In this document: positions 1-13,092 of the stretch, piece after piece
How positions within the stretch are numbered: the stretch's first letter is position 1
Layout of the letters: each line of letters opens with the position of its first letter
NCBI RefSeq assembly: GCF_002775205.1
Contig: NC_036447.1
Coordinates: forward strand, 15,420,501-15,484,500
Direction of reading: 5' to 3'
DNA length: 64,000 nt
Origin: Xiphophorus maculatus
Lineage: Eukaryota > Chordata > Actinopteri > Cyprinodontiformes > Poeciliidae
The notes under the pieces: model-generated
Seen by the model: only the letters and a program-made list of their open reading frames with translations
Databases searched by the model: none
What the model was told of the DNA's origin: nothing
Position numbers and translations under genes: made by a program

Positions 1-412
1 TTAAAGTCAGAAAGTCAGAATTCTGAGTTTAAAATCAGAATTCTGAGATTAAAGTCAGAATTCTGAGTTTAAACTCAGGATTCTGAGATTAAAGTCAGAA
101 AGTCAGAATTCTGAGTTTAAAGTCAGAATTCTGAGATTAAAGTGAGAATTTTGAGTTTAAACTCAGGATTCTGAGATTAAAGTCAGAAAGTCAGAATTCT
201 GAGATTAAAGTCAAAATTCTGACTTTAAACTCAGGATTCTGAGATTAAAGTCAGAATTCTAAGTTTAAACTCAGGATTTTGAGATTAAAGTCAGAAAGTC
301 AGAATTCTGAGTTTAAAGTCAGAATTGTGAGATTAAAGTCAGAAAGTCAGAATTCTGACTTTAAACTCGGGATTCTGAGATTAAAGTCAGAATTCTCACT
401 TTAATCTCAGAA
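1..412. repeat. Tandem array of a palindromic ~20-27 bp unit
   Basis: About twenty imperfect copies of a unit built around the perfect palindrome CTCAGAATTCTGAG, separated by TTTAAAC, TTTAAAG or ATTAAAG spacers; some units carry an extra AGTCAGAA step. The array runs from the window edge to a T-run at about 415-430. It therefore continues to the left by an unknown amount. It probably lies in an intron of gucy1b1. I see no coding potential. The sequence just after the T-run (starting CGGTGGCCCTAATCC) looks like the edge of an interspersed element, so the array may be the terminal part of a mobile element. Confidence 0.85.
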
Positions 413-1687
413 TTCTTTTTTTTTTTTTTTCGGTGGCCCTAATCCTCTTCCGTACAGTTTCACTTACATTATCTGAAATCATTTCTGCTGTTGTAATAGT
501 AATGATTCACAGAAGCTGATTGCGGGCATGCTCACTATAAATATGTTTTATGTGGTTGTCTCAAGATAACAAGAAAAATGTGTTATCATGAGAAAACAAG
601 AGTCATTATCTCTTGATAATGGTATATTTGCTTGGGGGAGAAATGACACATTTGTGAGCTTACAGGAAAATACTTCAATGAGCAGAGCTTCATTTCTTCC
701 ATTCACTTTAACAACTGGCTGTCTCCATGTTTGAAACTCGTTAACCGTTTCTACCTACAGTGATTTCTCTGGCGGTACATTTAAGTACAACTAGTGAATG
801 AACTAATCCTATACTAAATAATCACTTAATTTTCATGAGAAAACTTAACTGCAGCATTTTTGGTAGCTATAATAAAAGACAAAAGCTAAGATAAAAATAA
901 CTATACCAAGTACAACTGTTTTTGGCTTGCTAAGCCTAATAATTGTTTTAGGTAAACACAATCAAAATATTGAAATGTTTACAAATCAAAAAGGAAAGGA
1001 AGATCGATGAGGATTTAATGTGCTTAACTTCAGGACCCAAATAGTTAAAAAAAAAATTGAGTCTGATGTGTTCAGTGGGTTGATCATATCAGACTTCACA
1101 GGAAAAGAGCTTCATAAACCTGTACAGAATCTGACAGGGAGTCACAGTAGTAGAGCAACTATTTCTGTACTTTTACAGATCCAGTAATGAGCTTGGTCTT
1201 TTTGAACCATCAGATGAAACAAAAGTGTGCATAACTTCATTTAATTAGCAGCTGAAAGATATGCCTGGCTATTTGTAGATTGGCATAAAGTAGAAAAAAA
1301 ACAAGCTAGTCTGGTTATATTGATAAATTGAGCATCAGCGTTAAAGAGAAAATTAATTTATCTATTTATTAGTTGGAGTCAAGAGGTTTAATTTCCATTT
1401 AAAACTGAATTTGATGCGAAGAAAAATCCTTCCAAAAAGAAGGCATCATTTGATCTTTAAATGTATTTAACACATCATCAAGGCACCTTTTTCCTTTCTG
1501 CAGTTTTCCTTTTTCTATACAATTACAATGCAGTTGCTAATAATCCTGGCAGGATGCTATCCTTCAGAGGAGGCATAATAGAGTCATTTTAGTATGTAAA
1601 ACTTTGATCCAAATTTATCAGAAATAACAAAGACATGTTTTGATCATTAGCACATTTTCATGATTTCTCTAGAAAACTATCCATATT
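413..1687. other. AT-rich intronic stretch, no feature seen
   Basis: Probable intron 7 of gucy1b1. I looked on the minus strand for the next beta-1 exon (the linker and coiled coil that follow the PAS domain) and found no splice-flanked match. No RNA gene or clear repeat is seen apart from the T-run at the left. Confidence 0.5.
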
Positions 1688-2317
1688 CAGTGCCTAGCAA
1701 AAGTATTTAACTTTGCACATTTTACAGACATCTATGTTATTGAAATATTTATAATACAATTCATCACACACTAGCAGATAACAAGATGAAGAAAAAATAT
1801 CATTTGTTTTCAACAACTAGAAAATGTTTTAAAAAAATTATTATTATTTTTTATAAAAAATAAACATCTGAAAAGTGTGGCATGTATCTTTATTAAGCTG
1901 GAAGTGACCTTCTCCCCCAGTCATTAGTTTTATGCAGCTTTGTACAGGATTTCTTCCAGGATTGCCCTATATTTAGCTCAAAACATCTTCCAGTCAACTT
2001 TTACCAGTATCCCTGTTCCCAAAGAAGAACAAAATCCCCACAACATGATGCTGTCACCACCATTCTAAACTATAGAGATGGAGTGTTCAGGGTTATGTGC
2101 AGTTATGCTTCTCATTCACATGTAGAATTTTGCAGGCAACTGATTGCACTAAATTTTATCTATAGGGCTGAACAAAACTCTTGAGATTTTTATTTGCATA
2201 AGTAATTGCAAATTGCTCTGTTCATCTACCACATAAAACTCCTCATAAAATATATAATTTGGTTGCAATTTGTAATGACAAAATGTGAAAAAGTTGAATA
2301 CTTTTGCAATGCACTTT
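1688..2317 (-). mobile_element. Internally deleted Tc1-like transposon copy
   Basis: The copy begins with CAGTGCCTAGCAAAAGTATT and ends with the inverted AATACTTTTGCAATGCACT, the terminal inverted repeats of a Tc1-like family that recurs through this window. The interior matches, in reverse, the part of the family encoding the central transposase region (the block around CAACATGATGCTGTCACCAC). At about 630 bp it is much shorter than an intact Tc1 element and has no usable ORF. It lies about 65 bp downstream of the exon 7 splice donor of gucy1b1. Confidence 0.75.
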
Positions 2318-2381
2318 ATAAGCAAAATATAGACATGTTTCAGAACAAAAAGCAGGACTTAAATAAAGCCCTATCTGCTAC

Positions 2382-4474
2382 CTTGCTTCGCAGAACAAAC
2401 ACGGTGTTGATGTGGGAAAGGATGCCATGAAAGCTGAAGTCAATGTGCGGACGAACCAAAGAAAAAACAGAAGGCAGGATGCAGGCACCAGGCTGGAGCT
2501 GAGGAACAAAGCAACATTTTCAATTTAGAGTTAGTTGCACTTCACACAAAGAGAAATGAAACTGTTATTGTGCCAACATATCAAAAGAAAACAACAACCA
2601 AGTGCTGACTTAATATCAAATTCCACATTTTGCAGGGGCATTTGCCATGTGGCTGGATGTGAATGCACACCTGCGGCAGGACCCTGTATATGGCATTCCC
2701 ACACTGTGTGAGCATCAGGTCTTTATCAAACATGAGGTGAAATGGAAAGGCCTTGCAGAACGTGTACGGGCTGATCCGAGTCTCCTGTGTGCCGTTCTCC
2801 TCAAAACCGTCGAGATCTTCATAGAACGCCTCCTCCTCAGAGTCCTTCTCCTCAATCAGAAACTTGATGTGGTCACACTCCTCACTCTTTGGTTGGATCA
2901 CCTGCAAAAAGAGCATCCATCACTTAAAGAAGGATCTACAACACCACTTTAATTCTTGTGGCCTCTTCAACCTTATTGAAGGTTATATATAGGTTATAAG
3001 GTTATATACAGTATATACTGTATATTATATATATTCTTGGTTAGAGAAAAATTATTTTGTATTAATAATTAATACTATTAATAATGTTGGTCTTAACTGT
3101 AAGAGATAAAGATAGGTGTTGCTACACAACTAAACTGATCAAAAAAAAGATTGAAAGAATGTAAAATTAAATATGGGGGTTCAGGGTGCATAAGAAGTAA
3201 ATAAAGTATACCAGTAATACAATTAAAAACTAAAATGCATCCTAACCATGCACATTGCTCCTTTACAAAAACTAAATGAGGGAATCGTTAATTTCATGTC
3301 TCCCATATTGAATCAGGAGGGCAATAAATGGCATTTCTGTGGGTTTATGAGCATAAGGCGTACTGACGTCGAGCTGCAGTCTCTGCACCCTGTTTCCACA
3401 GCAACGGTGGCTAATATTTTCAGAAAATTGGGTGTCACATTTGGAGCGTCTGCCATTTTCTGTTCTTTCACAGCACACACAACGGTTGAAAAAATATTAT
3501 CTTGTCCGCCCAACATGATTAGGTCTGGGAGAAAATGTCACTGTTGTAATAAGGAGAAACATCCATGCAAGCTCGATGGATGTCTGAGAAGGAAAAAAGA
3601 AAACGACAAGCTTCTGTGACTGGATGAATGGGAACTGTCGGGTGAACATTAAAATACGATTAAAAATACCAATACCACCTAGTTGAGACATTAGGGGTGA
3701 CAGGTGCTTATTCTTCTTAGTCGATATCCAATTAGCCAGTCTAAATCTATTTTATGTGCAGTAAAAGTTAGACAAAGTTAAACTAAACAGAGGAACAGAA
3801 AAAAAACCCTGAAAGAGCAGCCAGTCTCTTGCCTGTGACTCTATAACTTAGATCTAAAAATATCCTCTGACTCACTGGCATTAGCCAAAAACTGAGCTGC
3901 ATTTATCACAGTGTTTCCGTTTGAGTATTTCAGGGGGGATCTTCTATTTAATCCCTACATCAGATCCTCTTCAATTATATCCAGAGTCATAAATTGTCAC
4001 ATTCTTATACAAAGCACCACAGATACTTCAAAGCCTTATTGAACACTGTAGCCATAAATCAGAAGGGGGCTTTAAGTCAGCATCATTTATCATCATGATC
4101 AGCAGCAGCAGAAGCAGAATGGACCATTAGCGTGGTGCAGGGATAAGTGGGCTAGTAGGGCTAAGCCCTCCCTGACATTTACGATAAAGTTGTTAAAATA
4201 AGTTGTAAAAACAACTTAAAATGAAATACCTAAAAATAAATACATTTTAGAAATAATGTATCACATTTTGGTAAATTTTCAACAAACCTGGTGTCAAATT
4301 GCCTGGGGGAAAAATCCTGGGGTCTTTCCGAAGGGCTAACTTCTGACAGCCCCATTCAGTGTTAATGTCTGTCACGGCTCAGAATGATTGACAGGCGTCT
4401 AGCCACGCCCCCTCGGTTTGTTCTTTCACAGCACACACAACGGTTGTGTATATATATATATATATATTTTTTTT

Positions 4475-4551
<77 letters not shown>

Positions 4552-7500
4552 TATCCCACCCTTCAAATATCACCACCAGCCGCCACTGGCGTGGTGTCTT
4601 TCACCAGCGTGGGAAAATAATGATGCTGACCTTCATCTCTATCTCTGTGCCATGGATTTGTTGAGCGACTGTTTTAATGATGCCAATCACAATATCCTGC
4701 AATCCTTCTCTCTCTGAGTAGTAGTGAAGGATCAGGTTGTTTCCCTTCTCTGCGTCGGTGCAGCGAAACGACGGAGCCCTCATTCCGGGGTAAATGGTGC
4801 CCAGGTGGTCGTGTAGGGCATCCAGGTTCTGCAAATTCAGATGAAAAGTTTAACATTTCCACAAATAATCACAGTAAACTAGAGGGACGTAATGGTTTAA
4901 GGGGTTTTTTTTCTGTTTACAATTCCTTATGGAATATCTGTCTGAGTTCTCAGTCCTCTCTTTGGCTCTGTTCTCTTCAACTCACCACATAGCTATTGTA
5001 GTGCAGATGGCCGTGAAATATATAACTTTTGTGGAAAGAGGATTTTTACTTTGAACAAAGACAATATTCAGATTCAGTCTTGTAATCAACAGGAGGTTTT
5101 GATAGTATAAACTTTGTTTATTATTTACGACTGAACCGCAGAGGACATCCTGCATAGTGGAGTGGAAAAGGAGCTGTTCTTTAGAATAAAACACCCTTAC
5201 ATCAAAAATGATGACCTTGCATTGCTCTGAATTTTCTAGTTGTTTCTTTCATTAATTCAACCATTTGTGATGTAATCTCCAGCAAAACACATATATTCAC
5301 CTGTTCTGAATTATTTGTCAGGTTACTGCTGACATGAAACAAAGACTTTATTACATAGAAACTGTTTCCCCTTCATTGCTGTGCAGCTGCGGCATTTCTG
5401 CCTCACAGTAACTGCTGTGCAGTTAGTGGCTCACAGCATGAAGCAGCTCCCAGTGAGCGAGATGTTTGCACATGTAGTTGTTTTGCGGTTGCACAATACA
5501 GAAAATAAAGTAAAAAAACCCCAAAAGGAACATCTTAAATCTTTAGATGCAAATTTAAAAGGTCTTCTAAGTGATTTCATTAAAAAAATTAACATAATTA
5601 TTTTTCCCTTGTTGTAAAATGCAAAAAAAAATGTCTGGGCTGGATTTTTTTCCAGCAAAAATGCCAATGAATTTGGAAGGATCTGTACGGCACCTTAATT
5701 TCCCCCTATTCAGCACTGCTGAAAATTTTAACTAAAAACCAAAACTTAGTATCAACTGCAGAGTTTTTTGTTTAATTATTTCTGGTTGCAAGGAAGACTA
5801 GTCTTTTATGTGAAGAGCAACATTGCACTATAAAGGTGGAGGTTATGATGTAGGAATCGCTCCAAGAGATACTGAGCTGCTTTACAGTCCAAAGCTTCTG
5901 GGTAAATTCTCAGGTCAGGCCTGTCTAAGTGGCATTTACAGGTGCGATTGTGTCGTTTCTTGAGGTTATAAAGTTATAAAGCCTTACACTACCTTTACTC
6001 TGATGATAAAGCATCACCAAACCACAGAGAATGCTTTTCACACTAAGACCGTATTATTTTAAGTATATAGGTTTCACAATTTTTGTTGCAAGTCAAAAAC
6101 GTAAAAGGTTTTGCATCGTCTCTCTACTGCAAGAGCCTACCTGCAGGAACTCTCGAACATTCGAGCCCAGCACACGCAATATGGTGTCATAGCCTGACTC
6201 CTGGCAAAATTCAAAAAACATCTTTCCAAACATCTGCAAAATTTCTCCTGCATCGACCTCTGAAAAACAAGATGAAAACATACTCATGTGATTCAGTCTG
6301 CACGTTATGAATTATTTCCTTGTCTTTTTTTCATTCCCCTTTTAGTCACTTTCCAGCAATTAAAAAATGTGCAGTCACTTACTCAGAACTTTACTTGCAG
6401 CTGCAACAAGATCGTACGTTTTAGCATCCTCGTATATGATTCGAACAAGAAACTGACCCTCAATGTCAAGCTGAGCTTCCCTCCTGCAAACACAGAAACA
6501 CCGTCACAGGAAAACATCTCAACAAGCAGCTTTGACTTTATTTTACTTTTAATAGAATGTCGAAATAGCAAAATATTTGTCTTCTATTGGAAAAGCTGGT
6601 CTGTAAGGTCTTAACTAACATTATAGTGTAATTAAAATGTTTTTTCTAATTTGCCTTGAAAATCAGTGGTAGTGTTTTGCTACAACAAGGGAAGCTAAAT
6701 GATTTACAGGCCTGACGAGCAACCGCAGTCTTATCAGAATGTGCTGCAGCTGCAAAAACATACCAGACCTTGAAATGTTTTGCAAAGAAAACAAGAATTC
6801 AGTCTTGCTTTGGTCAGCTTGTGATAACATTGTAAGAAAAAGAGCAAAATCTTATAAGCTGCACTTTAGCTAAAAGTGAGTCCCATCTGCAGACATCGCA
6901 CACATCCGTGCACATTAATTCTTTTGTACTGGCTGACTACTTTAAAAACATTTACACAAGGCAGCTGCTGCTCTCGTTTCCCTTACCTTCTATTTTTAGG
7001 ATGGGTCAAGTTGAGTTCAGTCAGATGAAAAAAAACAAACCTTGTCTGAGCCAAATTTTTCAACACGCTGAGAAATGTTACTGTTATAATTAGTTGTTAC
7101 AATAATCACACAGGAATTACCTTCTTTACATGCAACACAACATATCAGGTTTGCAACATGCAGTTCCAATTGACTTACATGGAAACATTTTGAGGGCAGT
7201 AGTTAAGAGGTTAAATTGTTCAACAGCTTGCATTCCAAATTATGATAATTATATTTATATTTGATGTCAAAACAGAAAGGTTTTTCCTAGCTAATTAAGT
7301 AATCATGATTACTTAATTAGCATCTTAACACCAGCAGTGCAATATTCTCAGCTGCTACCCATATATGTTCAGTTTCTCCTGTTTTATCAGGATATCCACC
7401 CTAACAATTGATGCAGTCAAGCAACACTTAAGTCAGCATAGCATCACATACATCTCTCAGTCATTTTTTTTTCTAAGTTGGATTTTACCCCATAATCTGA

Positions 7501-9268
7501 TCCAAATAACAGTTTTATGATCAAAAATCTTTTAAATAATTTTAAATGACAAATGAAATGCCAAATAAAAAGAATTTGAAAATATTATTTCTAATGTTAT
7601 ATGCATTGAAAGGCAGGGCAATTTTAAATAAACAAACAAAAAAAAAAACAACAATGTATCCTGATCTAAAACTGTTGTCTTTTCAAATAACAAATGTATA
7701 GATCAGTATCAGAGTAAAATCGATTCCTTTAGCTATTCTACTCCACCACTGGACGAATATTGTTCTTAGGTAAGAAGAAATGATTTTCCTTAGTGATTTG
7801 AGACTTACTAAAAGTGTATTACTAGAGAACTATATTTAATTGACAGAATTTACAGAAAATCATTAGACCAGTTAACCTATCATTAATATTTTTAGACTGT
7901 GAGAGGAAGCTGGAGTACCAGGAGCCAACCTACGCATGCATGGGGAGAACATGCAAAGTCCATGCAGAAAGACACAAGGCAGTGATTTTAGCAGTGCTAA
8001 AATTGTCTCCAACCTTCTTGTATGATCAACTAACAGCAAATTGGAAAGATCCAAAAATTTAAGGTTTAATAACTGATGTAATATTAAGAAAATATTTTTT
8101 TTATTTCACTTAAATGATGGAATTAAGTGACTAAACTGTTTAAATCAGTGCTAAAATAAAATTGTAACTTAATTAGTTAGTTTATTAATTCCTTTTTTTT
8201 AAAAGACCAGAAAAAAATTTATAAAACCAAAAGTCTTTGGTCTTACCGTGTAAAAGGAGCCCTGAAAGATTAAAGTACATTGCTGGTCTGTGGAAATGTA
8301 ATTGGCTTCTATTGTATGTGTCTGAAAGCCTTTTTCTTATGTATTTCCTTTCTTTTTGTCTTCTTGTTGTGTGTTGGTTTAACTGATCAGTCATTTGTTT
8401 CTGACCTAAATGTTCAAGTCATATGTTTACTCATATACAAATATACGTATGTGTAACGGGATTCATAGAAACTTGAACTATATAAGTGTGCCTGGTACTA
8501 CTGTTATTAAGAACATAATGGATGTATGGGTGATTCATATGAAACTTCAAATAAAAATAATATTAAAAAGAGAGTTCTCTTGTCAATTAAGTGGTCGTTA
8601 TTTAACTAAAAAAGTAGAACATTTATCAAAGGACACATACTGAAAATTTCTAGAAATGTTTAAAAAAGGATAAAGATTCCATTTTAAAATGCCGTTACTT
8701 TATATTTCTGAACCAACACAGAACAGATCATTTCTATCATTTGAAATCTATTTTAATTTTCTCTCTAATAAGCCATTTGAAAGACTTACTGTTGCTACAG
8801 CGTTAACTAACAAGCAAATATGAATTCACTCTGTACTAATTCAGTGCTTTTGAGCCTGCTATACACGGAAAAATCATCTGAAAGCAGCACATATACAACT
8901 CACTTGATGTCTTCCCATACTTCGGGGCCGTAATTCCGTAAAACCAGAAGCTCCAGGGCGTGATTCACAAACCCGTACTAGAAACGAAGGGAAAATAGGA
9001 TCAACGTCAATATTATCCCATGTAATTAGTTTCCAACAGCTAGGTATGTCTACATATAGCTTATGCACGCAGGATATCTGCTGGTAAAATATTTGCAGAT
9101 TGTATCCACCTGTTTAGGATAGCACTACAATGTTATTCAGTTATTGTAGCTTGTAACCGCTGCTCTCCCAACAGGAAATGTCAAACGCTAATAGGTTGGA
9201 CTACGAGGCGAAAACCTAATTTTCCTCAGCATTTAGGTAGAAGAGAGAAGTCAAAGTGTACGTACCAT
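2382..9268 (-). CDS. gucy1b1: Soluble guanylate cyclase subunit beta-1 (5' part of gene, partial)
   Basis: Heme-binding subunit of the cytosolic NO receptor, which makes cGMP with the alpha subunit. Coding exons on the minus strand: 9266-9268 (ATG alone), 8904-8977, 6383-6483, 6141-6259, 4631-4828, 2671-2901 and 2382-2498. All junctions are GT-AG and in phase, giving 281 codons of about 619 in the human protein. Residues 1 to about 185 are the H-NOX domain. His105, the proximal heme ligand, lies in the [12 protein letters not shown] segment of exon 5, and the heme-propionate YxSxR motif is Tyr135-Ser137-Arg139 (YYSEREG). Exons 6-7 begin the PAS-like domain, with [11 protein letters not shown] and [13 protein letters not shown]. 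The coiled coil and catalytic domain are missing because the gene leaves the window on the left. It lies head to tail downstream of gucy1a1. The family assignment is firm; exact junctions were read by eye. Confidence 0.95.
3248..3619 (+). other. Unassigned 123-codon ORF in gucy1b1 intron 6 (wrong position for 5; between exons 6 and 5)
   Basis: An ATG-started ORF on the strand opposite gucy1b1, inside the intron between exons 5 and 6. Its C-terminal part is rich in Cys and basic residues ([17 protein letters not shown]). I recognise no family. A 28-bp stretch (3461-3488) recurs exactly at 4419-4446 in the same intron, so the region is more likely interspersed repeat than a gene. Treat it as noncoding unless transcript or homology evidence says otherwise. 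Confidence 0.25.
4130..4600. mobile_element. Unclassified interspersed repeat abutting gucy1b1 exon 5
   Basis: The block starts with GGGCTAGTAGGGCTAAGCCC, includes the 28-bp sequence shared with 3461-3488 and a long TA microsatellite, and ends with a GC-rich tail (CACCAGCCGCCACTGGC). This composition differs sharply from the surrounding intron and resembles dispersed repeats common in fish. Family and exact ends are uncertain. Its right end lies about 30 bp from the exon 5 splice donor (4630). Confidence 0.45.
4448..4550. repeat. TA dinucleotide microsatellite
   Basis: TA repeats interrupted by a run of T at about 4468-4478, inside the repeat block next to gucy1b1 exon 5. ORFs over it encode only Ile-Tyr repeats and are artefacts. 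Confidence 0.95.
7290..7321. other. Perfect 32-bp palindrome in gucy1b1 intron
   Basis: The half-site GCTAATTAAGTAATCA is followed directly by its exact reverse complement, with no spacer. It lies in the intron between exons 2 and 3. Each arm contains TAATTA-type homeodomain-like cores, so it could be a regulatory site or simply a cruciform-prone sequence. The function is unknown. Confidence 0.8.
7895..7990. mobile_element. LINE-like 3' region fragment
   Basis: The string ACGCATGCATGGGGAGAACA followed by TGCAAAGTCCATGCAGAAAG resembles the conserved segment found in many fish LINE/L2-type repeat tails. It is a short, diverged fragment in a gucy1b1 intron; the family is from memory only. Confidence 0.5.
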
Positions 9269-9500
9269 GGTGGGCGCTGCTTTTCCTCCTCTTTATTTTT
9301 CAATAAAAAACCGCTGAATTAAGCAAAGCCTTCATGGTTTGGTCCAGATGCTGAGAGCCTCTGAGTCCATCGCAACTATTTTCGCCAGCACTTAACGGAC
9401 AGCAGATTTGTCCAATAGCATATCCGGAATAATACAACGTAAGCCGTGATTGACCAATCAAAACAGAGACGAAGGTAACGTGCTGCAGATGATGCTAGTC
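9269..9500 (-). promoter_or_regulatory. Likely gucy1b1 promoter and 5' UTR
   Basis: The sequence directly upstream of the beta-1 ATG. It is less AT-rich than its surroundings and has two CCAAT-type boxes (CCAAT on the plus strand at 9412-9416 and 9453-9457), about 145-190 bp upstream of the ATG. No TATA box is evident, and the start site cannot be set from sequence. The call is inferred from position and these boxes. Confidence 0.4.
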
Positions 9501-9645
9501 AACCTGCGATTCTCGCAGATGTTTGTTTTTCTTGGCAACTGTTTGTAGTAAGTATGTGATTATATTTATGATGCAGCCTTCAGTGTAAGCTGTGAGATAT
9601 TAAGGCGTAAAAGAATTGTTAGCAATAGGAATACCTTGCAAAAAT

Positions 9646-9753
<108 letters not shown>

Positions 9754-10254
9754 AATTGGAATTTTTATCCAATTTTCTGAACGTTTGAAATATTTTTTAA
9801 TTTCTTAACATAAAAATATCACTAAAACTGTTCATATGTCATTTATTATATATATACTGTATATATACTGTATATTAATATGTTGTAACCGCAAACATCA
9901 TTGAGTTTTTTGTGAGTTTGTGGAATAGACATAGTGCTTAATCGTGATTTGAAAAAATAAAAAAATGTACCTGACAGAAAGAAACAACAACTTCACATTT
10001 GGTATGCTTGTATTCAGCTTCTCTAATCTAATGATGGTTTTTAGAAAATGTCCAATTAGCAAAAAAGGAGTCAATCTGGGTGCTATTTGATCCAAGTACG
10101 AATAATTGTTCTGTGGCCTCAAAGGTTTACGACAGCATCATGAAGACTAAACACTTGCTGACTCATTGATTAAGTTGTGGGGAAGTTTAAAGCCACGTTA
10201 TGACTTTTAATTAATGTTCCAAACAGCCATTAATGTTCAAGCCATCATCTGACA

Positions 10255-10740
10255 CTGGAAAGAGTATGACACCTAACCTGACAGGCCAGGACAGTGTTAT
10301 TAAGAAAAGTAGCCCAGAGGCCCATGATGGCACTTAAGGAATTCCAGAGATCCACATTTCATGTAGGGGAATCTGTTGTCAAGACAACCATTGCACTAAT
10401 AGTTGAGATTGGCAATGAGGAAAGGATTGTTGAAAGAAAGCCATCAGAAGTTGTGTTTGCACTTAACCTAAAGTCATGAAGGAGACAAGGTGCTTTCTTT
10501 GGTACAATAAGACCAAAATGAAACCTTTATGGAAACTTGGGAGCAGCACAATAATGCAGTATGGATGTTTTTCTTCACCAGTCATCTATATTTCCTTCTA
10601 GAAAAATAGATGGGCATGAAGCAAGGCAATGCTGGAAGAAAACCCGTTAGTGGTTGCAAAATACCTGATATTGGGACAGAAGTCACTTCACAACAGAACA
10701 ATATACTTTTATCTGTTAAAAAATGTGTAAAACCTTGTAT
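10255..10740 (+). mobile_element. Decayed Tc1-like transposase region
   Basis: Plus-strand remnants follow the order of the same Tc1-like family seen at 1688-2317: AGCCCAGAGGCCCATGATGG, then ATTGTTGAAAGAAAGCCATC, then the block near GGTACAATAAGACCAAAATG, and a late block around GCTGGAAGAAAACCCGTTAG. The reading frame is destroyed by stops and indels. It sits between the two cyclase genes. Confidence 0.65.
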
Positions 10741-12290
10741 AACTTTACTTCTGCTTTAGCATTATGCTGTACTTACTGCTTATTTATTTAATAAAAACCA
10801 AAATATATTTTCAAGAATCTGTTTTATGAGGCTTTGTGCAAACTGTCTAATTTCTTGAGTGAACAAAATCAACCACAATATTTCATGACAATATTTATTG
10901 CACTTTGATATATAACAATAATTAAAGCACATTGCTGTGAGTGGTAGAAAGACATTCATTGAACTTGTCCTGTGTTATATTTCCTCTGTATATTAAAGGT
11001 GTGTTAACAACTCATGTAATAAATATGTTACAGATGTGCACAGTAGGATGAGTACAAATGAAAAAACATACCTTATTAGGGAACTAATATGAAGACAATG
11101 CTTTGTGTCAACAAGCCACACACAGTTAGATAAACACGTCTATTATTCTGCTAGTGGGAGAAATGTCATTCATATATCACTCTAGTCTATTTTAAAGTGA
11201 ATTAGAAACTTTATTGATTATATGTGTGATTAAAAAATCCTCATCTACTTGGCACATGTCTATCGTGTTCCAATAAGGCACCTTAATCTGTTCTGCATTA
11301 ACAGAATTTCATAAAAGTGAATTCTGCATCTTAAATATCTTTTTTGGTAGATATCTTTGAAAGAAATCTTGTCAAATATCTTGTCTTTGTACTTTGGCAG
11401 GTAGAATAAATTTTTTTTAAAATAACATAATTATATAATCCCTACCTTAATGTATAAGCTTGAATTGGTGCACTGAATTTGTCGTGGATGTCAGATCTCG
11501 GATACAGGAATCACATATAACATTTAGTTTTATTTGAAAGGCACAAAGCCAGTGCAAGTATTATTATGTGTACTGATGCCATGATTAGCAATTCATTCAA
11601 ACGTTAAAGGAACCTGCTCACTAACATAAATTGTACAATACTGTCAGAAATGCAAATTCATAGATTGTTTTTGCAACTTTGACTGTGTTTTGAAGAAAGA
11701 TATTTTCTAAGTTGTAATTGTAAGTTCAGAAAGGGTTCCACTGCACTTTCCAACATGGGACTAAACAATTCTGAACACTGAATACAAATAACCACACCAT
11801 TAATTCATATGTGATTGTAAAGCACTTTAAAAAAACAAAGTGCCACAAAAACAAATTAGATCTTTGACCATTCTTAGTCTGTAGCTACATCATAAACATA
11901 TTTTTAAGTTAGTAGTGTGTGTATTTTTGTGCTTCTTTAGTGTCCACTTTTATTAGTTTTTACCTGTGTTAAAAAAGAACAAAACAGTCCCTAAGTCTTG
12001 TTTTGACTGTCAGCATATCTGATGTAAGCACAATTTTTCCAAAGATCTCAAAATGCAGCGATGACTCATCGTGGAAGAAAGATGAAACGGATTTATCTCC
12101 ACATCAATTGCACAAACTGATAATAGTACAGAAAGGACATGTTTGACAATAAGCTGACATTTCTACTACTTAAACAGCTGCTATCATAGTTTCACTTGAA
12201 AACAATGAAAGACTCGGAATAAATTATACAATACAACTATTTTCTTCATGTAACCTTATCTAATATTTTTGGACTTGTAGAAGTTTGGCT
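10741..12290. other. Intergenic stretch including gucy1a1 3' UTR
   Basis: Between the gucy1a1 stop (12291) and the transposon remnant. On the minus strand, AATAAA poly(A) signals are possible near 11950 and 11528, so part of this is 3' UTR of gucy1a1. The rest is AT-rich with no gene or repeat that I recognise. Confidence 0.45.
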
Positions 12291-13011
12291 TCAGTTTGTC
12301 GTGGGTTTTGAAACTTTGAAGGCTGCCTCCAGAAAGTAACAAACACCAGGGATGTCTTCTGGGAAGTTGGCCGGAAGCTCCTGTCTGCTCCTGGGAACAA
12401 AGGCAAACTCTGGGCGACCTCTCAGCGATCTGGGACGAAGAACATACAAATAAACCATGAGTCTAAAAACAATGTGGAAAATTATTTGACATAAGAGAAT
12501 ATACATTTCCCTCCTAAAAGTTAAGTATCTTGTCAAAAGCACTTAAAGCTTTTTTTTTCTTTTCATGTCTCTAGTAAAAATAAATGATACTACACACATA
12601 ATTGTATATACAAAGGTAAAAGCAATTACTTCAGGGGTTGCTGTAAGGACTCCCTGTGATCATCATTGCTTGTAACGCGTGTTTACCTGTGCGTTGTAGG
12701 GCTGACGTTGATTTTTCTCGGCTGGCTGCATGACTCAAACTTGTTTGCCAATGTAACATTGTTCCCAAAAAGGCAGTAGCGGGGCATTTTCACTCCAACT
12801 ACACCTGCCAACACTGACCCACTGTGGAGACCAATTCGCATCTGGAAGAGAAGAAAAGATAATTTTCTAATTACTGCTTGTATGAATTGGGCATTTGCAC
12901 AGTGTCTCTAAGTAAGTATTGGCTTCAACCTACAGCTTTTTGGTTACTTTTCTTTACATTCTACAGTGAGTTTTTTTTTTTTTCGGTACATGAATAATAG
13001 CTGTTTTTTTA

Positions 13012-13092
<81 letters not shown>
